A DNA stretch of 64,000 bases from Chamaecrista fasciculata (lineage: Eukaryota > Streptophyta > Magnoliopsida > Fabales > Fabaceae). How positions within the stretch are numbered: position 1 is the first letter of the stretch; the number at the start of each line of letters is the position of its first letter. The DNA is taken from contig QANZ01053924.1 of assembly GCA_003254925.1 (NCBI GenBank), forward strand, positions 368,176 through 432,175, in the 5' to 3' direction. The notes below the pieces were generated by a model. The model saw nothing but the letters and a program-made list of their open reading frames with translations, was not told the origin of the DNA and searched no databases. Shown one piece after another: positions 34,641 to 46,551 of this stretch. Made by a program: the position numbers and the translations under genes.

Positions 34641-37000
34641 GAGGTAAATTCTTTAAAAAAAAAATCTAATAAAATTTACTGAATGTTGTCAGTGGTCGAA
34701 ACCAACAAATTAATCCTACTACTTGAATTCCTTAATTTTGCATATAGCGGTGAGTAGGGTCGAGTCCAACGGGGAAGAATGACTAAAATTCAAGTTTAAA
34801 AATAACAATAACACTTAAAAGGAAGAGAGTTGTGAATTATGATTCTAAAAAGTGAAAAACTAAAGTAAAGAGAAGTAAATTGGTTTAAGGAAATTCAATT
34901 GACAATTAAAACAACAAAATAGGTTTGGAAAATTCAACAATAAAAACATCTAGCCGGGTTGCATATTGAAGTGGAGTTTCTCATGTTAATCATTGACAAA
35001 ACATCTTATAACCTTGAGTTTGCTTAGCTTGATAGAAAATCAGATTCCATCAATATCTCACAAAAACCAGAAGTTGGAACCGACCTACCTTCATTTATCT
35101 CAAACTCTTAAGTAACAGACTCTCAAGTTCAAGAATAATTAAAGCAAGAGATAAACTAAGCCTAATTTAACTAGGTCTCAGTGGTGGTAGCTAAACTAGA
35201 GATTCCTTCTCATACTTTTGAAAATAGAAATGAAGCTATTCTACTAACAAAGCATGTGTCACTTTTCTAAACATCAAACAAAGATTTGAGCCTAGATGAC
35301 AAGATTGATCAAGAATGAAATACAATTAGGGGCCCTCTAATATCATCCATCCAAGACAATCATAAAATTAAATCAGAGAGAGAATCAAAAATCAAAAGAA
35401 AATACGATTGCATTAAGATCAAAGTATAGTCTCAAAACATGATATTCTCCAAATCTCTATACAACCAAGCTAGATTAGAGGTCTAGCCTCTAATCTTCAT
35501 AACTAAAACGAAATCAAAACTAAGAGAAGGAAGAAAAGCTAGCAAATCTGAGCAAAGAGTGAACAAATGGTGGATTGGGTCCTTCAAAACGAGCTCCCTG
35601 CTTCAGCTTCCCAGCAAATGCATTTCTCTGCCTCCAGTATATGCGTCCCCCCTTTTCTCAATTCATCTTCCCTTTAAATATGCTTCCCCTTTCCAAAATA
35701 AAACCCTTGGCACATGGTTGGCACATGACCATCACTAAATGAGTCTGAGAATTCCTCCAAATAGAAGGCTGAGGTGGCAGCAACAGATTAGTCCCTAAAA
35801 GAAAAGAAAAATCAGCTTAAGAAGTTATTGCAGTGAAAAGGGAATTAGTCCTATGCCCATAGGACTGAAATAGGCAAATGAAAAGGGGAATTAGTCCTAT
35901 GCCCATAGGACTTGAGATTAGGCAAAATTAGAGAAAGAAGAGGCAGCCAACAAAACTATAATTAAAAAGGCGATAAAGTGGATTTAGTGACTGATAAAAT
36001 GGGACAATTTGGTCTGAAAATAAGCATAATAGAGCTGCTAACAAATGTATCATTTATAAGGACCGAAGTATAATCTATTTGTTCGTTGGTAGATTATTAT
36101 TTTGTCTGTTTATTAATGTTCCTCTATGACCGCCAAGAAGAAAAGGTCAAACTCAAAGATCCTGTCAAATTTCAATAGTTTTCTTCCCTTAATTGATTAT
36201 CCTTTAAGTAATTATTATTATTTTTAATTATAAAAAAATACATGAATTAGGTTATCTCGAAGACCCCATGCGTAATGCAAGTTTAGCGATATAGAATTTT
36301 GGGTTAGGATTAAAGACCTTGGGGTTTATTTCTATTCAAATTTCAAAAACATCTTGTTTAATTTGATTCTCATTTTATAAACTGATGAATTTAAGTGCCA
36401 ACATAATTGTAGTTGAGACTGTATTTATTGGATTATATTCAACTAAATCCTATATGAGATATATAATAAACTTTTCAGATTAAATTTATTGGATAAGTTT
36501 TGCGGACAGAGATAAGTTTTCCAAAGTCTTAAAAGGGCGAGGAGTGAAATTTACAACCAAAAGGTTATATATATTAGGGTTTCAATATATAGTTGTGTTA
36601 AGAGAGTGTTTATAGTTTTTCTTTTAAAAAATTGTATTGAGGAAATTTTGTAACTTTTCTTTATGTAAAAATTATATTAAGGAAATTGACAATTCTTTTC
36701 ATGTAAAATTGCAGGTTATAAAGTTTTCTTGATGAGATTGTAATAGTAAGTCTGAGACACCAAAATATGCTTATTTCTTATTTTTCTTACTCAACAAGTA
36801 TACGTAGTATTAAAAGTAACAGTGGTTTCATTTTAAAGAAGAAAAGATAGATGAAGGAACAAGAGAAGGAACGGAGAGTTTGTTCGATAATTTTTTGAAG
36901 TCATACATGAAATCAAATTTTTAGATAAGTTTTCAGCCCAAATCAAATTTGTTGAATAAGTCTTTTAAACCGAGTAATTTGATAAAACCCTAACTAAAAA
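34640..37000. repeat. Block missing from the paralogous segment, probably a mobile-element remnant
   Basis: In the second duplicated unit, homology jumps from the equivalent of about 34600 (cacgatttgagta) straight to the equivalent of about 36998 (aaaagagatgagtgaaact). So this 2.4-kb block was gained by unit 1 or lost by unit 2. It contains gcatatagcggtgagtaggg-type sequence and purine-rich DNA but no coding region I can recognise. At 35863-35935 the phrase gggaattagtcctatgcc (with the palindrome agtcctatgcccataggact) occurs twice. Confidence 0.5.
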
Positions 37001-37068
37001 GAGATGAGTGAAACTTATGTAAATAGATGAGATATATAAATTTCAAATTTCATGACTATTAAGATATA

Positions 37069-38471
37069 GGGTGTGTTTGGAAACAATTATATTTTCGTTA
37101 CAAATTCATTATCCACATTTTCATTACATAACTTAAGCTACAGTGCAATATGAGTATTTGTTTCCCAATTATAAAGTCATTACAAAAATATCATTTCATT
37201 ACAACATCATTTCATTACATTTTTCATACTCAATTACTAACATACTCCTACTCAAATACCTATAATTACCTATACTATAATACAAATATAAAAAAACTAT
37301 TTAGTAAAATAGTAATTTTCAATACCCTCATTTATTACACTTACAACTTTCTCTCTCCACTCATCATTTCTTATTTTTTTTTCTCTTTTTCTTACTCACC
37401 CCCTCTCTCCCTCATTTATTACCTATACTCTAATAAAAATATAAAAACAACAAAAGGAAAAAAATATATAATTCAATCCCCAAGAATTTACAGTTTGGTC
37501 CCTCATCTAGTATATGTATAAATAATCTTTTTTGTAGTGTACCATATTCAAAACAAAATTCAAAACCGGTAATGAAAAAAAAAATATAATTCATACAAAA
37601 AAATATACATGTTGGTTCCTCCTCCAGTATATATATGAGTAATATTTTTGGTAGTGCAACAACTGAAAAACAAAATTAAAAAAATATAATTCAAATATAC
37701 ATTTTGGTCCTTTCGCTAGTATATATATGAGTAATATTTTTTGTAGTATAAAAATTAAAAAACAGTAATCTTTCAAATATTTTTTTTCAAATAATTATCC
37801 TTTTTTTTATGTACCGTACACTGTTGAAATTATTTATCAAATTCTGCATAATAATTTGTTGTTTGTTAAAGATAAATTATTTGGTCCATAAATTTTTAAA
37901 GATTATTCTATTTTGGTCCCTAAATTTATTTCTTGGCCATTGAAATTGAAAGAGAGACCAAATTATTGATGAATACGCTTTTTTTACGGGTCGAGACATA
38001 TATTTCCCTTCGTAAAGACTAATTCGTTGGATCGATATAAAATCGTGGACCAAATAGAAGGTTTTTAAAATTTCTATGTTATTTACATTTTGGTCATTTC
38101 ATTTCATTACATAATGCATCTCCAACCTTCATTACAAATATTCACCTTTAGCACAAATTCCAAGACAATTTCATTACCAAATCATTTCATAACCACCAAA
38201 AAGTCAAAATATTATTTTTTTTTATTTCTATCTCATTCCATTATCAATTATCAATTCTACCCCTATGCAATTTAAAAAAACTCATATAATTATTTCAAAC
38301 AACCACAATCATTACTTACCATTTTTCATAATTTCACATCCTATTTTTTTCATTACATCTCAAACTAATCCAAACACCATTTTCATTACATTTTCATTCA
38401 ATAATTTTCTCATTACCATTTCATTACATAAAATCATCATTTCATTACATACTTCTAACCCAAACATACCC
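37069..38471. mobile_element. Non-autonomous DNA transposon, gggtgtgtttgg termini
   Basis: Left end gggtgtgtttgg, right end the complement of gggtatgtttggg, flanked by ATA on each side (37066-37068, 38472-38474). The ends are PIF/Harbinger-like, a group that duplicates 3 bp. Sub-terminal regions are full of tttcattac motifs. The paralogous site near 45400-45420 has no element (aagatgtacgtactctactag), which supports insertion. No transposase was seen. Confidence 0.7.
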
Positions 38472-39735
38472 ATAGTCTACTAGCCCATTAAGGTAGAAAT
38501 GTGTTTCGAGACTCTCATCAGACACCAGAATCACATTACAATATTTTTTGTGCATATTACTCTTTAATTTCCTTTTCCTTTATTTTCGTAATTTTGCTCC
38601 CACCCAACACTTATATCATAATTCTGTTGGCAAATGCGATTTGCATTAGTCATAATCACTTACCGATGACCTTGAATGAATACTGTACTATAGTTATTCA
38701 GTTTAGTTTTAGGCATGTCTGAGTTTGACCCTTCAAATCCACAATCTGAAGCCGACACATCACACATGTACATATATAAACTCATGTATAACAGACCAAT
38801 AGCTATATCAAAATCTTAAATCTTTCACTTCTTTCAATATGTCAAAACCTGCATATATATGTGTATATATATATTGCTTCAATCATATCATATATGGTAA
38901 ATATTCTCACATAAGTTGGAAGAGAGTGTCAAATGAAAGGATGGAATGGTAATCCCGAATATGTATATATCATAATCACATATACTCTTGCAGTTCAACT
39001 TACCGGTCATAATTAACCATTTCTAATATATATATATATATATATATGCAGACACAGAAAAGTACCGTGACAAAGTTATGACATGAAGTTATTAACATCC
39101 TACAAAATTGGATCCAGAGAGAAAGAGATGGATATGAATAACAATCTGCTGTTGTCACTCTTTTATTTCATTTTTTTTCTGAACCTTCACAAATTTTTCT
39201 CATCAAAACTTCAAAGCATCTTATTTCTCATCATTATACATACCGTGTATAATATATATATTGCTGATGATCAAAACCCCGATTTAAGCATTATATTGAT
39301 GTTGTTATCTTATGTATATATATACTGACATCATTATTATTATTAGAATAAACTAATAATTTGATTTTTGAAAAATTATCAAATTGATAACTCATTTGCA
39401 AAAATATTGAAATATATGATTTAGTCATTTAAAGATTCAAACGGCGTAGTCTTTGAAAAAACCAAATCCTGTACTTTCTTAGTCCATAAAAGAGATTAAA
39501 AAGTATATAATTTAGATTATCAACTCAAAGAGATAGATATACATAGAGCAATTGAACATAGATTAAGAGTCTAATTATAATTCCATAATTTACTTCCTCT
39601 AAGAAACCTTACAAAATTTTCCCACGAATACTTCAAAGGAATCAATCCATATATATATTCTTCAATATCATCATACATAGAACGTGATCGATCAATGACA
39701 ACATAAATCTCATCTCAAGCATGATGCATTAGTAT

Positions 39736-40059
39736 TTAGTAATAATTAATTGGTACCGTGACCTTATATATATCCACAAGAGATCGATATCTTGGCTGCT
39801 TCTTCATCCTTAAAACCTCATCATTATCATCATCATCGATTCTTGTTGAACAACTCCTACTAATTACATTTTCTTGTTCTTCAAGGAATCTCCTAATCTT
39901 CTTCTGCTTCTTCTTCCTTCTCACATTGCCATCATCAATGCTCAGCCTCATTAGCTGGCGAGCTGCTGCCACGTCAGATTCCGTCAAGTGATTATTGTGT
40001 GTTTGAGTTTGACCACGTGATGACGACGACGACGAAAAGGATTCATCGGCTTCTGCCAT
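39736..40059 (-). CDS. Small protein of unknown function, family copy a
   Basis: A single-exon frame of 107 aa, not recognised as a named family. It has an acidic/Ser-rich start (MAEADESFSSSSSSRGQTQ), a helix-like segment LTESDVAAARQLMRLS (about residues 25-40), a basic block RRKKKQKKIRR, an acidic run DDDDN, and the C-terminal motif RYRSLVDIYKVTVPINYY. The frame is open 27 codons further upstream, but a TATA-like element on the minus strand at about 40141-40149 would place transcription near or past that earlier ATG, and the paralogue starts at MAEADD. So the ATG at 40059 is preferred. Basic and acidic stretches suggest a nuclear protein, but this is a guess. Confidence 0.75.
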   Translation of the reverse strand: MAEADESFSSSSSSRGQTQTHNNHLTESDVAAARQLMRLSIDDGNVRRKKKQKKIRRFLEEQENVISRSCSTRIDDDDNDEVLRMKKQPRYRSLVDIYKVTVPINYY

Positions 40060-40139
40060 GTTTTCACAATCGGATGGATCGAATTTTTTATTTATGGGAT
40101 TTGTTGTGTTGATTGTGTGTGTATCAGTGTATAGATACA

Positions 40140-40149
40140 TATTATATAG
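40140..40149 (-). promoter_or_regulatory. TATA-like box of small-protein gene copy a
   Basis: Minus-strand ctatataat about 80-90 bp before the chosen ATG. The equivalent in copy b is ttatatata at about 46985-46994, about 105-110 bp upstream of its ATG. Correspondence between paralogues supports the call. Confidence 0.45.
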
Positions 40150-41705
40150 TGTGAACTATGACAGAAATGGGTTTTGATTTGTGTTAGCTTAGGTTGTACG
40201 TAATTGTTTGTTTTGGGAATATAATGAGTGCGTTTTAATTTGATTTGAGACTTTAAAGAGAGAAGAAGATGAGGGAGAAAGTGGAAGGATATTTCCATGA
40301 AGATGGCTGGCTATCTATGTCTGATTCGTCTTCTCATATATATATGTTTCACTTAGCTTCCTCTTTGAAATTTTGTTACTTTATTCTGTGTTGAGGAGAT
40401 GACGTGAATTAGGTAGTTGACGTGAAGAAATAAATTAAAGTGAATGTCTGATGTGCTCTAGTTCTGACTTTTATTAAGGTTGGGAAAAAGATTAGGCCTT
40501 CAGTTTCATGGACCTGTTGGTTTATAATTTTTGGTTTCAATTATTATTGCATTTTCCCAAAATGTTAATTTTAATAATTTGCATAAATATTAATGTTCAG
40601 TTGCCATTCATTAATCTCTCTGTCAACAAATCTTTGCAATTGCTCATTTTTTATGACCAAATTAAAGAAATGTTTTTGTTCATTTTCCTAAAATATTTAC
40701 CACTTAATAATGATCTCAATTATTGACTTAATTTTAAGCATTTTCTTTTTGCAGATACCGACCTCCTACCCAGCTGATCAAGTAAAACCTTTAGTTGAAT
40801 AGGATGAGGAAGGTGAGTTTTTTAGTCTCTGTTTACATTCAAAGTAAGCTTGTGTGACTATATATTATGATACAAGTTACTGTTGTTTACTCTGATACAG
40901 ATGGCTCACCGATGATACAAGTTACTTTTTTCATTGTAGACAGTTGTCTGTATATATATATAGTTACATATATATCCGTCTAATATATCTATGCTATGTA
41001 CTATATGGTTTTGTATCTTCAGTCACAAATTTGTGTATCAACATTCAAATAAAATAAACTATAACTTGCAAGGAGACATTATATTGGGAAGTTAGTATAT
41101 TAATTTTACTGCATCTTTTCATTATTTTTATAACCAAGATCAGAGAAATAGCCATCAACTACTATTTTTGAATATCTTTATAATTCATTTTTAATTTCTA
41201 AAATTTGAAGATAACTTTGTCATGGCCACTGTACTGATGAATGATGATTCCTAATATAAGTGGCAAAATTTTCTTATATGGATTCATTTGTTTTGCAGGC
41301 TTATATAGGAAATTACAATGGAGTTATGGATTATAATAACGGAGATAGTTGGGATGGTGGCAGAGGGCGTGGACGCGCCAGAGGTGGTGTCCTCTATAAC
41401 AAACCAAACTTATTAGATAACAAAATATTTAAAATTAACTTGAAATAATAAATAATAAAAATGAACTAGGATTAAAAGTTATCAATCATCCCAAGTTTGG
41501 ATGAGTTTTTCAATTCAAATCTGAATTTGGACACACTTCTAGTCAGGATGTCTGCTGTTTGAAACTGAGTGGGAGTAGGCATTATAAGTTGCACTATATA
41601 TCCTGGCTTCAAGTTACTCTATAATAAAGTGTCGACCCAGCTCCACATGCTTTGTCTGTATGTCATGATAAACTGAATTATTTGGGCTATTCTAATTGCA
41701 GCCAG

Positions 41706-41790
41706 AGGGTGAGCCTTGGCGCAACGGTAAGGTTGTTGCCTGGTGATCAAGAGGTCACGGGTTCAAATCCTAAAAATAACCTCTCACAGT
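41706..41790 (+). mobile_element. Truncated Au-type SINE
   Basis: Starts agggtgagccttggcgcaac and continues through tggtgatcaagaggtcacgg and gttcaaatcc, then loses similarity to the family. It interrupts the copia RNase H sequence. No clean target-site duplication was seen because the 3' end is lost. Confidence 0.8.
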
Positions 41791-42025
41791 ATTGATCCCG
41801 TGCTCTTCATTTTTTTCAGTCATAAACTGATGACTCACCACTCTTACTGCAAAGCTCATATCTGGCCAGCTGGTGTGGAATGAGTACATGAGTTTCCCTA
41901 CCATCCTTTGGTGCCTCCTTGCATTGTGTCAACCAATTTGCTTTCCTGTTTTAAGCAAAACTTTTAGACAATAATACCTTGATTGTAATGAATTTGGCAA
42001 CTGGTGCAACATTTTTTATCTATAC

Positions 42026-43365
42026 TGTTAGTGAGAAATGAACTAAGAGGGGGGAGTGAATTGGTTCTTTAAAAACTTTTCCAGATTTACCAAAGATAGT
42101 TCCTTAACAGGAACAAGGACAGTTCTTTTACAGGATTTCCTGCAAAACAAATGTTAGGAAGTAAACAGATAAGGAGATGAGAGTTTAGGGAAGATCACAC
42201 AAGCATGTATAGTGGTTCACACCAAGTTTGCACCTGATGCTACGTCCACTCCTCAAGTACACAGAAAGAGAGTTTTTATAATATGGGTAACAAGTACACA
42301 AGAGCTAACCCTTATCCCCAGGGATCACCACACTTGGTTTTATGGCTCACTAGTACAATAACACCCCAATACACTCAGTAGAAGCTCACTCAGCAATTAC
42401 CAAACCTATCCAACCTCAAACACAGAGGATCACCTTAACAGGTTTTACGCAGGAAGCTAAGAATAGCCTTCTAAGGAGGTACACAGAAAATCAACTCAGT
42501 AAACTGACTAGAAGCTTACTCAACTATTAACAACCTATCTAACCTCAATCACAGAGGATCACCACAATGGTTTTACGCAGGAAGCTAAGTACAGCTTTCT
42601 AGGAAGTGAAATGTAAGAAGGTAGAAGAGGATTTGAGTTTTTCTCACAAAGAGAATAGTCACTAAGACTTTAGCACACAGCTAAGGGATGAAGAGAATAC
42701 AAAATGAGAGTATAGAATGTTCTGATCGTTGTATCTTGGTGTGTCTCTTCATTTCTTGTTCTGCTTCATATATATAGATCCTCTGAAGGAGCTAGCCGTT
42801 AGGAACTGGAGCTCCAACGGTCCAAATAATGCAACAGCTCTTTTCTGAGCATCACAGCAGATAGTCCATCACGAAATCTTGATCATTCTTCACTTTTGAT
42901 CTTGCATTTAATGCTTGATGGAGCTTTCTACATTTTCTGCTTCCTTAATGTCTATATTCAGTTCCTGAGCAAGACACAGCACTTTAGAACTGACATCACA
43001 GTAGCTTTGATCTTTTCAAGTAGGCTTAGAGTGATGGAAAGTAGACCACTAGCCATTTTGCCTTTTTGCACACTATTTCCTGCATCACACAGACTAGCAG
43101 AAAAGAGGTTCCTCGAAAGGACATGAGTGCAGAATGCTTTTTTAACCATAAAAGGAAAAAGCCTTAAAAGCTGGATAAAGTTGATTTGACATAATAAACA
43201 AGTACCAGCATGTCATATCAGACCAAGGTCCATACCAATTCTGACCGGGACTATTTTGAAATATTTTGACATTATAAAAAACATAATCCCTTATTTAATT
43301 AGCAATTAATTAATTAATTAACACATAATTAATTAAAAACTCACTAATCAAAATTTAGTCCAACA
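42026..43365. mobile_element. Solo LTR (1340 bp) with a 5-bp target-site duplication
   Basis: Begins TGTTAGTGAG and ends CCAACA, and is flanked by TATAC on both sides (42021-42025 and 43366-43370). Copy 3 has the empty site tttttatctataccatgtg near 32655-32675. Inside are a near-duplicate of about 130 bp (42405-42600, sharing cacagaggatcacc and ggttttacgcaggaagctaag) and a TATA-like catatatatag at about 42768, as expected for an LTR promoter. The start aactaagaggggggagtgaa resembles Sirevirus-type copia LTRs, but this is only an impression. No internal coding region, so it is a solo LTR. Confidence 0.88.
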
Positions 43366-43978
43366 TATACCATGTGTTTGGGTAAATCCTTAGGCAACTA
43401 ATCTTTCCTTATATTGGCTGACACTGCCATTTGAATTGTATTTGACGTTGAATATCCATCTACACCCAACTGTCTTCTTTCCTTTAGGTAGATCTACTTG
43501 ATTACTCCATATCCCATTCTTTTTAAGAGCATCTATCCATCTCTTGTATTGCAACCTTCCATTTAGGACTTTTAATTTGAGTGCCTCCTTATTGTTAGGT
43601 ACTGGAACTTTCTCACTTGCATTGTTAGCTAAAAACACTTGGTATGTAAGAAAGGAGATAATCTGTAGTATGAGACATATATTTCCCAAAAGGATGCTGA
43701 GTACAGCTTCACTTTAATCTGCAAGTTTCTAGTTCCTTATTTTTCCTTTTTCTGGAGTAAACCAGAATATCCTTCTGGTTAGATGGGTTTTGGGTTATGG
43801 TATTTTCTTGTACTGCTTCAGTTATGTGATAACGTGGTGTGATGAGTTGTGGTTCAGAGGCACTTCAATTTTAATAATTAAGATAAATTAGGATCTTATT
43901 AACTTCAACAATTACGATTATGCTGAATATGATGCATAGAACATAATCTTCCAAAGAACAAAAATAAGTTTTTGTGCC

Positions 43979-44169
43979 AATGAGGTTTGACTCACTTGGT
44001 CACATTACGCCCATGACAATTGCATGGCTTGGGTTCGATTCCTGGTGATGCCTCATTTGGTGGGGCATCTGTAAGTATCTTTGTCAGTGCTCTTTGAGCC
44101 TTAAGGCCTGCCCTAACCCTGAACCGGGGCATCATCCCCTCACCTAAATTTTTTGTTACCAAAAAAAAA
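43979..44169 (+). mobile_element. SINE (aatgaggtttgactcac family), copy 1
   Basis: A tRNA-like head: tgactcacttgg (A box) and gggttcgattcctgg (B box), body ending ttgttaccaaaaaaaaa. Flanks are an exact direct repeat tttttgtgcc (43969-43978 and 44170-44179). Copy 3 has the empty site aataagttattgtgcctaa near 33281. It inserted after the segmental duplication. Confidence 0.9.
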
Positions 44170-44518
44170 TTTTTGTGCCTAAAATTGCTTTTGTACTCTA
44201 TTTTTTCATGTTCCTTTTGTTCTTTATTTTGTATCTGTATTGAAGGCTGTCATATACTACAAACTGGTATAAATGCTAATAATTCTTGTCATTGTGTATT
44301 AATCTTAAGTTATCTGTGACATCTGTAATATTTTCTTATTACTTAAAATGCTAACGGTTGCAGCCATGGGCCGTGTCCTTGCAGTTTTAATGTCTTAGAT
44401 ATTTTCCTTTTTCTTTTGTTTTCTCAACAATTTTCTATATCAACATTATATTGTATCATTTTTTTTTAGATTAATTAGGGGTTTGTTAGTAAATTCTTTT
44501 TAAAATTTCTTTTATGAA

Positions 44519-44670
44519 TGTAGTATGGTCTCCCTTTTCAGAAGTCATATCCTATCCCTAGAGTCACATTTAATTTCAGAATTTTTTTTTTAAAAAAATA
44601 TTTTCTTTTGGTGTTGAAACGTTGTTTGAGCTGTAGTATGGTCTCCCTTTTCAGAAGTCATATTGAAATT
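44519..44670 (+). repeat. Short direct repeat in the copy 4 flank
   Basis: tagtatggtctcccttttca with agaagtcatat after it occurs at about 44519 and again at about 44635. Copy 3's flank has it once (33770-33800), so this is a local duplication after the two units separated. Confidence 0.7.
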
Positions 44671-46551
44671 CTGCTCATATTGAAATTTAGAACACTTTCA
44701 CTAATCCTATAACATGTACAAACTTGTTAACCAGGCTCTAATTAAGGTTTATCTTATTCTTGTATCTTTGACGTATCTTGGTCTATCTTCTGGTTTTGAA
44801 CTGTTTATTTCGTTTTGCAATAATGGGTTCATACCAGCATCAAAGAAATTGCCAATTAGTTACTTCTATCTTGCTATTCTTAGAAGGAAAATATTTTGAT
44901 AAGATTCTTTATATCTTTATTACAAAGTTTTTTCACTTATAAATTTAATTTACATTCTGTTCTTTTATGATTGATCATGTGAAAAAGATATGTTGAATTT
45001 TTTTTTTACAATGATTAATCATACAAAAATTTTTTACTACGTGTTATCTTAAAAATTGTCACCTGGACTAAAGCAATTTTTTTTTGGTATTGACGAAAAA
45101 GAAAACCTCAATTATTTTTCCTTGGCATGTTGAATTGATAACTCAGAAGTCAGAAGTTGGGGTGATTCAGAAGTTGGTTCCATGGTTCTAGAATTTGACC
45201 TTGGCCAGCAACCTTCATTTTTCTACACTTTTAACTTATAACTAATTCCTATATGAGAACTTGTTGACCAGGTTCAAAGATATGGTTTTTTTTTTCTGGT
45301 AATTTTAGAGTATCTATTGATTATTTAATTCACGATTTGAGTAAAAAGAGATGAGTGAAACTTGTATAAATAGATGGGATATATAAACTTCACGACTACA
45401 AGATGTACGTACTCTACTAGCCCATTAAGGTTGGCAAATATGCTCCCGCCCAATACTTACATCAACTTTTTATCAAAAAAAAAAAAAGCACTTACATCAA
45501 CTTTTTATAGTTATTCAGTTTAGTTTTAGGGCATGTCGTCAGAGTTTGACCCTTGAAATCCACAATCTGAAGCCGACACATCACACATGTACATAAATAA
45601 ACTCATGTATAATAGCTATATCAAAATCTTAAATCTTTCACTTCTTTCAATATGTCAAAACCTGCATATATATGTATATATATATTGCTTCAGTCATATC
45701 ATATATGGTAAAGATAGAATATACCTGCTCACATAAGTTGGAAGAGAGTGTTAAATGAAAGGATGGAATGGTAATCCCAAAGATGTATCATTTCATAATC
45801 ACATATACTACTCTTGGAGTTCAACTTACCAGTCATATATATATATATATATATATATGTATGCAGATTGCAGACACAGAAAAGTACTGTGACAAAGTTA
45901 TGACTTGAAGTTATTAACATCCTACAAAACTGGATCCAGAGAGAAAGAGATGGATATGAATAACAATCTGCTGTTGTCACTCTTTTATTTCATTTTTTTT
46001 TCTAAACCTTACACAAATTTTTCTCATCTAAACTTCAAAGCATCTTATTTCTCATCAATATACAGACCGCGTATGATATATTGCGGATAATCTAAACGCC
46101 GTTTTAAACATTATATTGATGTTGTGTTCATATGTATATATATACGGACATCATTATTATTATTATTAGAGTAAACTAATAATTTGATCCTTGAAAAATT
46201 ATCAAATTGATAACTCAATTATTAAAATATTGAAATATATAATTTAGTCATTCAAAAATTCAAACAGCATAGTCTCTTAAAAGAACCAAATCATGTACTT
46301 TCTTAATCCATAAAAAAAATATAAAAATATATCATTTAGATCTTTCAAGAACCAACTTATCAACTCAGAAAGAAATAGATATATATAGAGCAATTGAACA
46401 TAGATTAATAGTCTAATTATAATTCCATAATTTATACTTCCTCTGATAAACCTTACAAAAATTTTCCCACAAATACCTTCAAAGGGATCAATCATACATA
46501 GAGCGTGATCGATAAAAGACAACATAAATCTCATCTCAAGCATATGATGCA

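Larger units (their letters stand above)
41395..43915 (-). mobile_element. Ty1/copia pol fragment in exon 7 of ALBA copy 4
   Basis: The same insertion as in copy 3 but retaining more. Minus-strand reading gives YQVFLANNASEKVPVPNNKE, VDLPKGKKTVGCRWIFNVKY and KERLVA (43390-43640). After the gap made by the solo LTR it continues with RMVGKLMYSFHTSWPDMSF and VVSHQFM (about 41820-41920), and the polyprotein end QTADILTRSVSKFRF...SKLGMIDN (about 41475-41560). The RNase H part is split by an Au-type SINE piece at 41706-41790. Stops and frameshifts show it is dead. Confidence 0.85.
40361..44700 (+). pseudogene. ALBA copy 4: 3' fragment
   Basis: Homology with copy 3 begins inside intron 4, so exons 1-4 (the ALBA domain) are absent. 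Exon 5 is at 40755-40813 but has a stop (GTTGAATAG, where copies 1-3 have TAC or TAT). Exon 6 survives only as gatggctcaccgatgat (about 40901-40917) and then loses its RGG repeat. Exon 7 starts at about 41300 (ATTACAATGGAGTTATGG) and is broken at about 41390 by the copia insertion; its far end is reduced to gattatgctgaatatgatgca near 43915. Exon 8 is deleted. It cannot make an ALBA protein. Confidence 0.88.

Noticed and set aside
37150..38722. Several plus-strand frames of 60-123 codons, Tyr/Ile/Phe-rich
   Set aside because: They are AT-rich repeat sequence within a non-autonomous transposon and its flank; no domain, no conserved pattern.
39083..39328. Plus-strand ORF repeated at 45905-46090 as a duplicated gene
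   Set aside because: The duplicated flank explains the similarity; the two frames diverge at the C-terminus and have no gene-like context.
32097..43915. Functional reverse transcriptase gene
   Set aside because: Both copia fragments have stops, frameshifts and missing parts.
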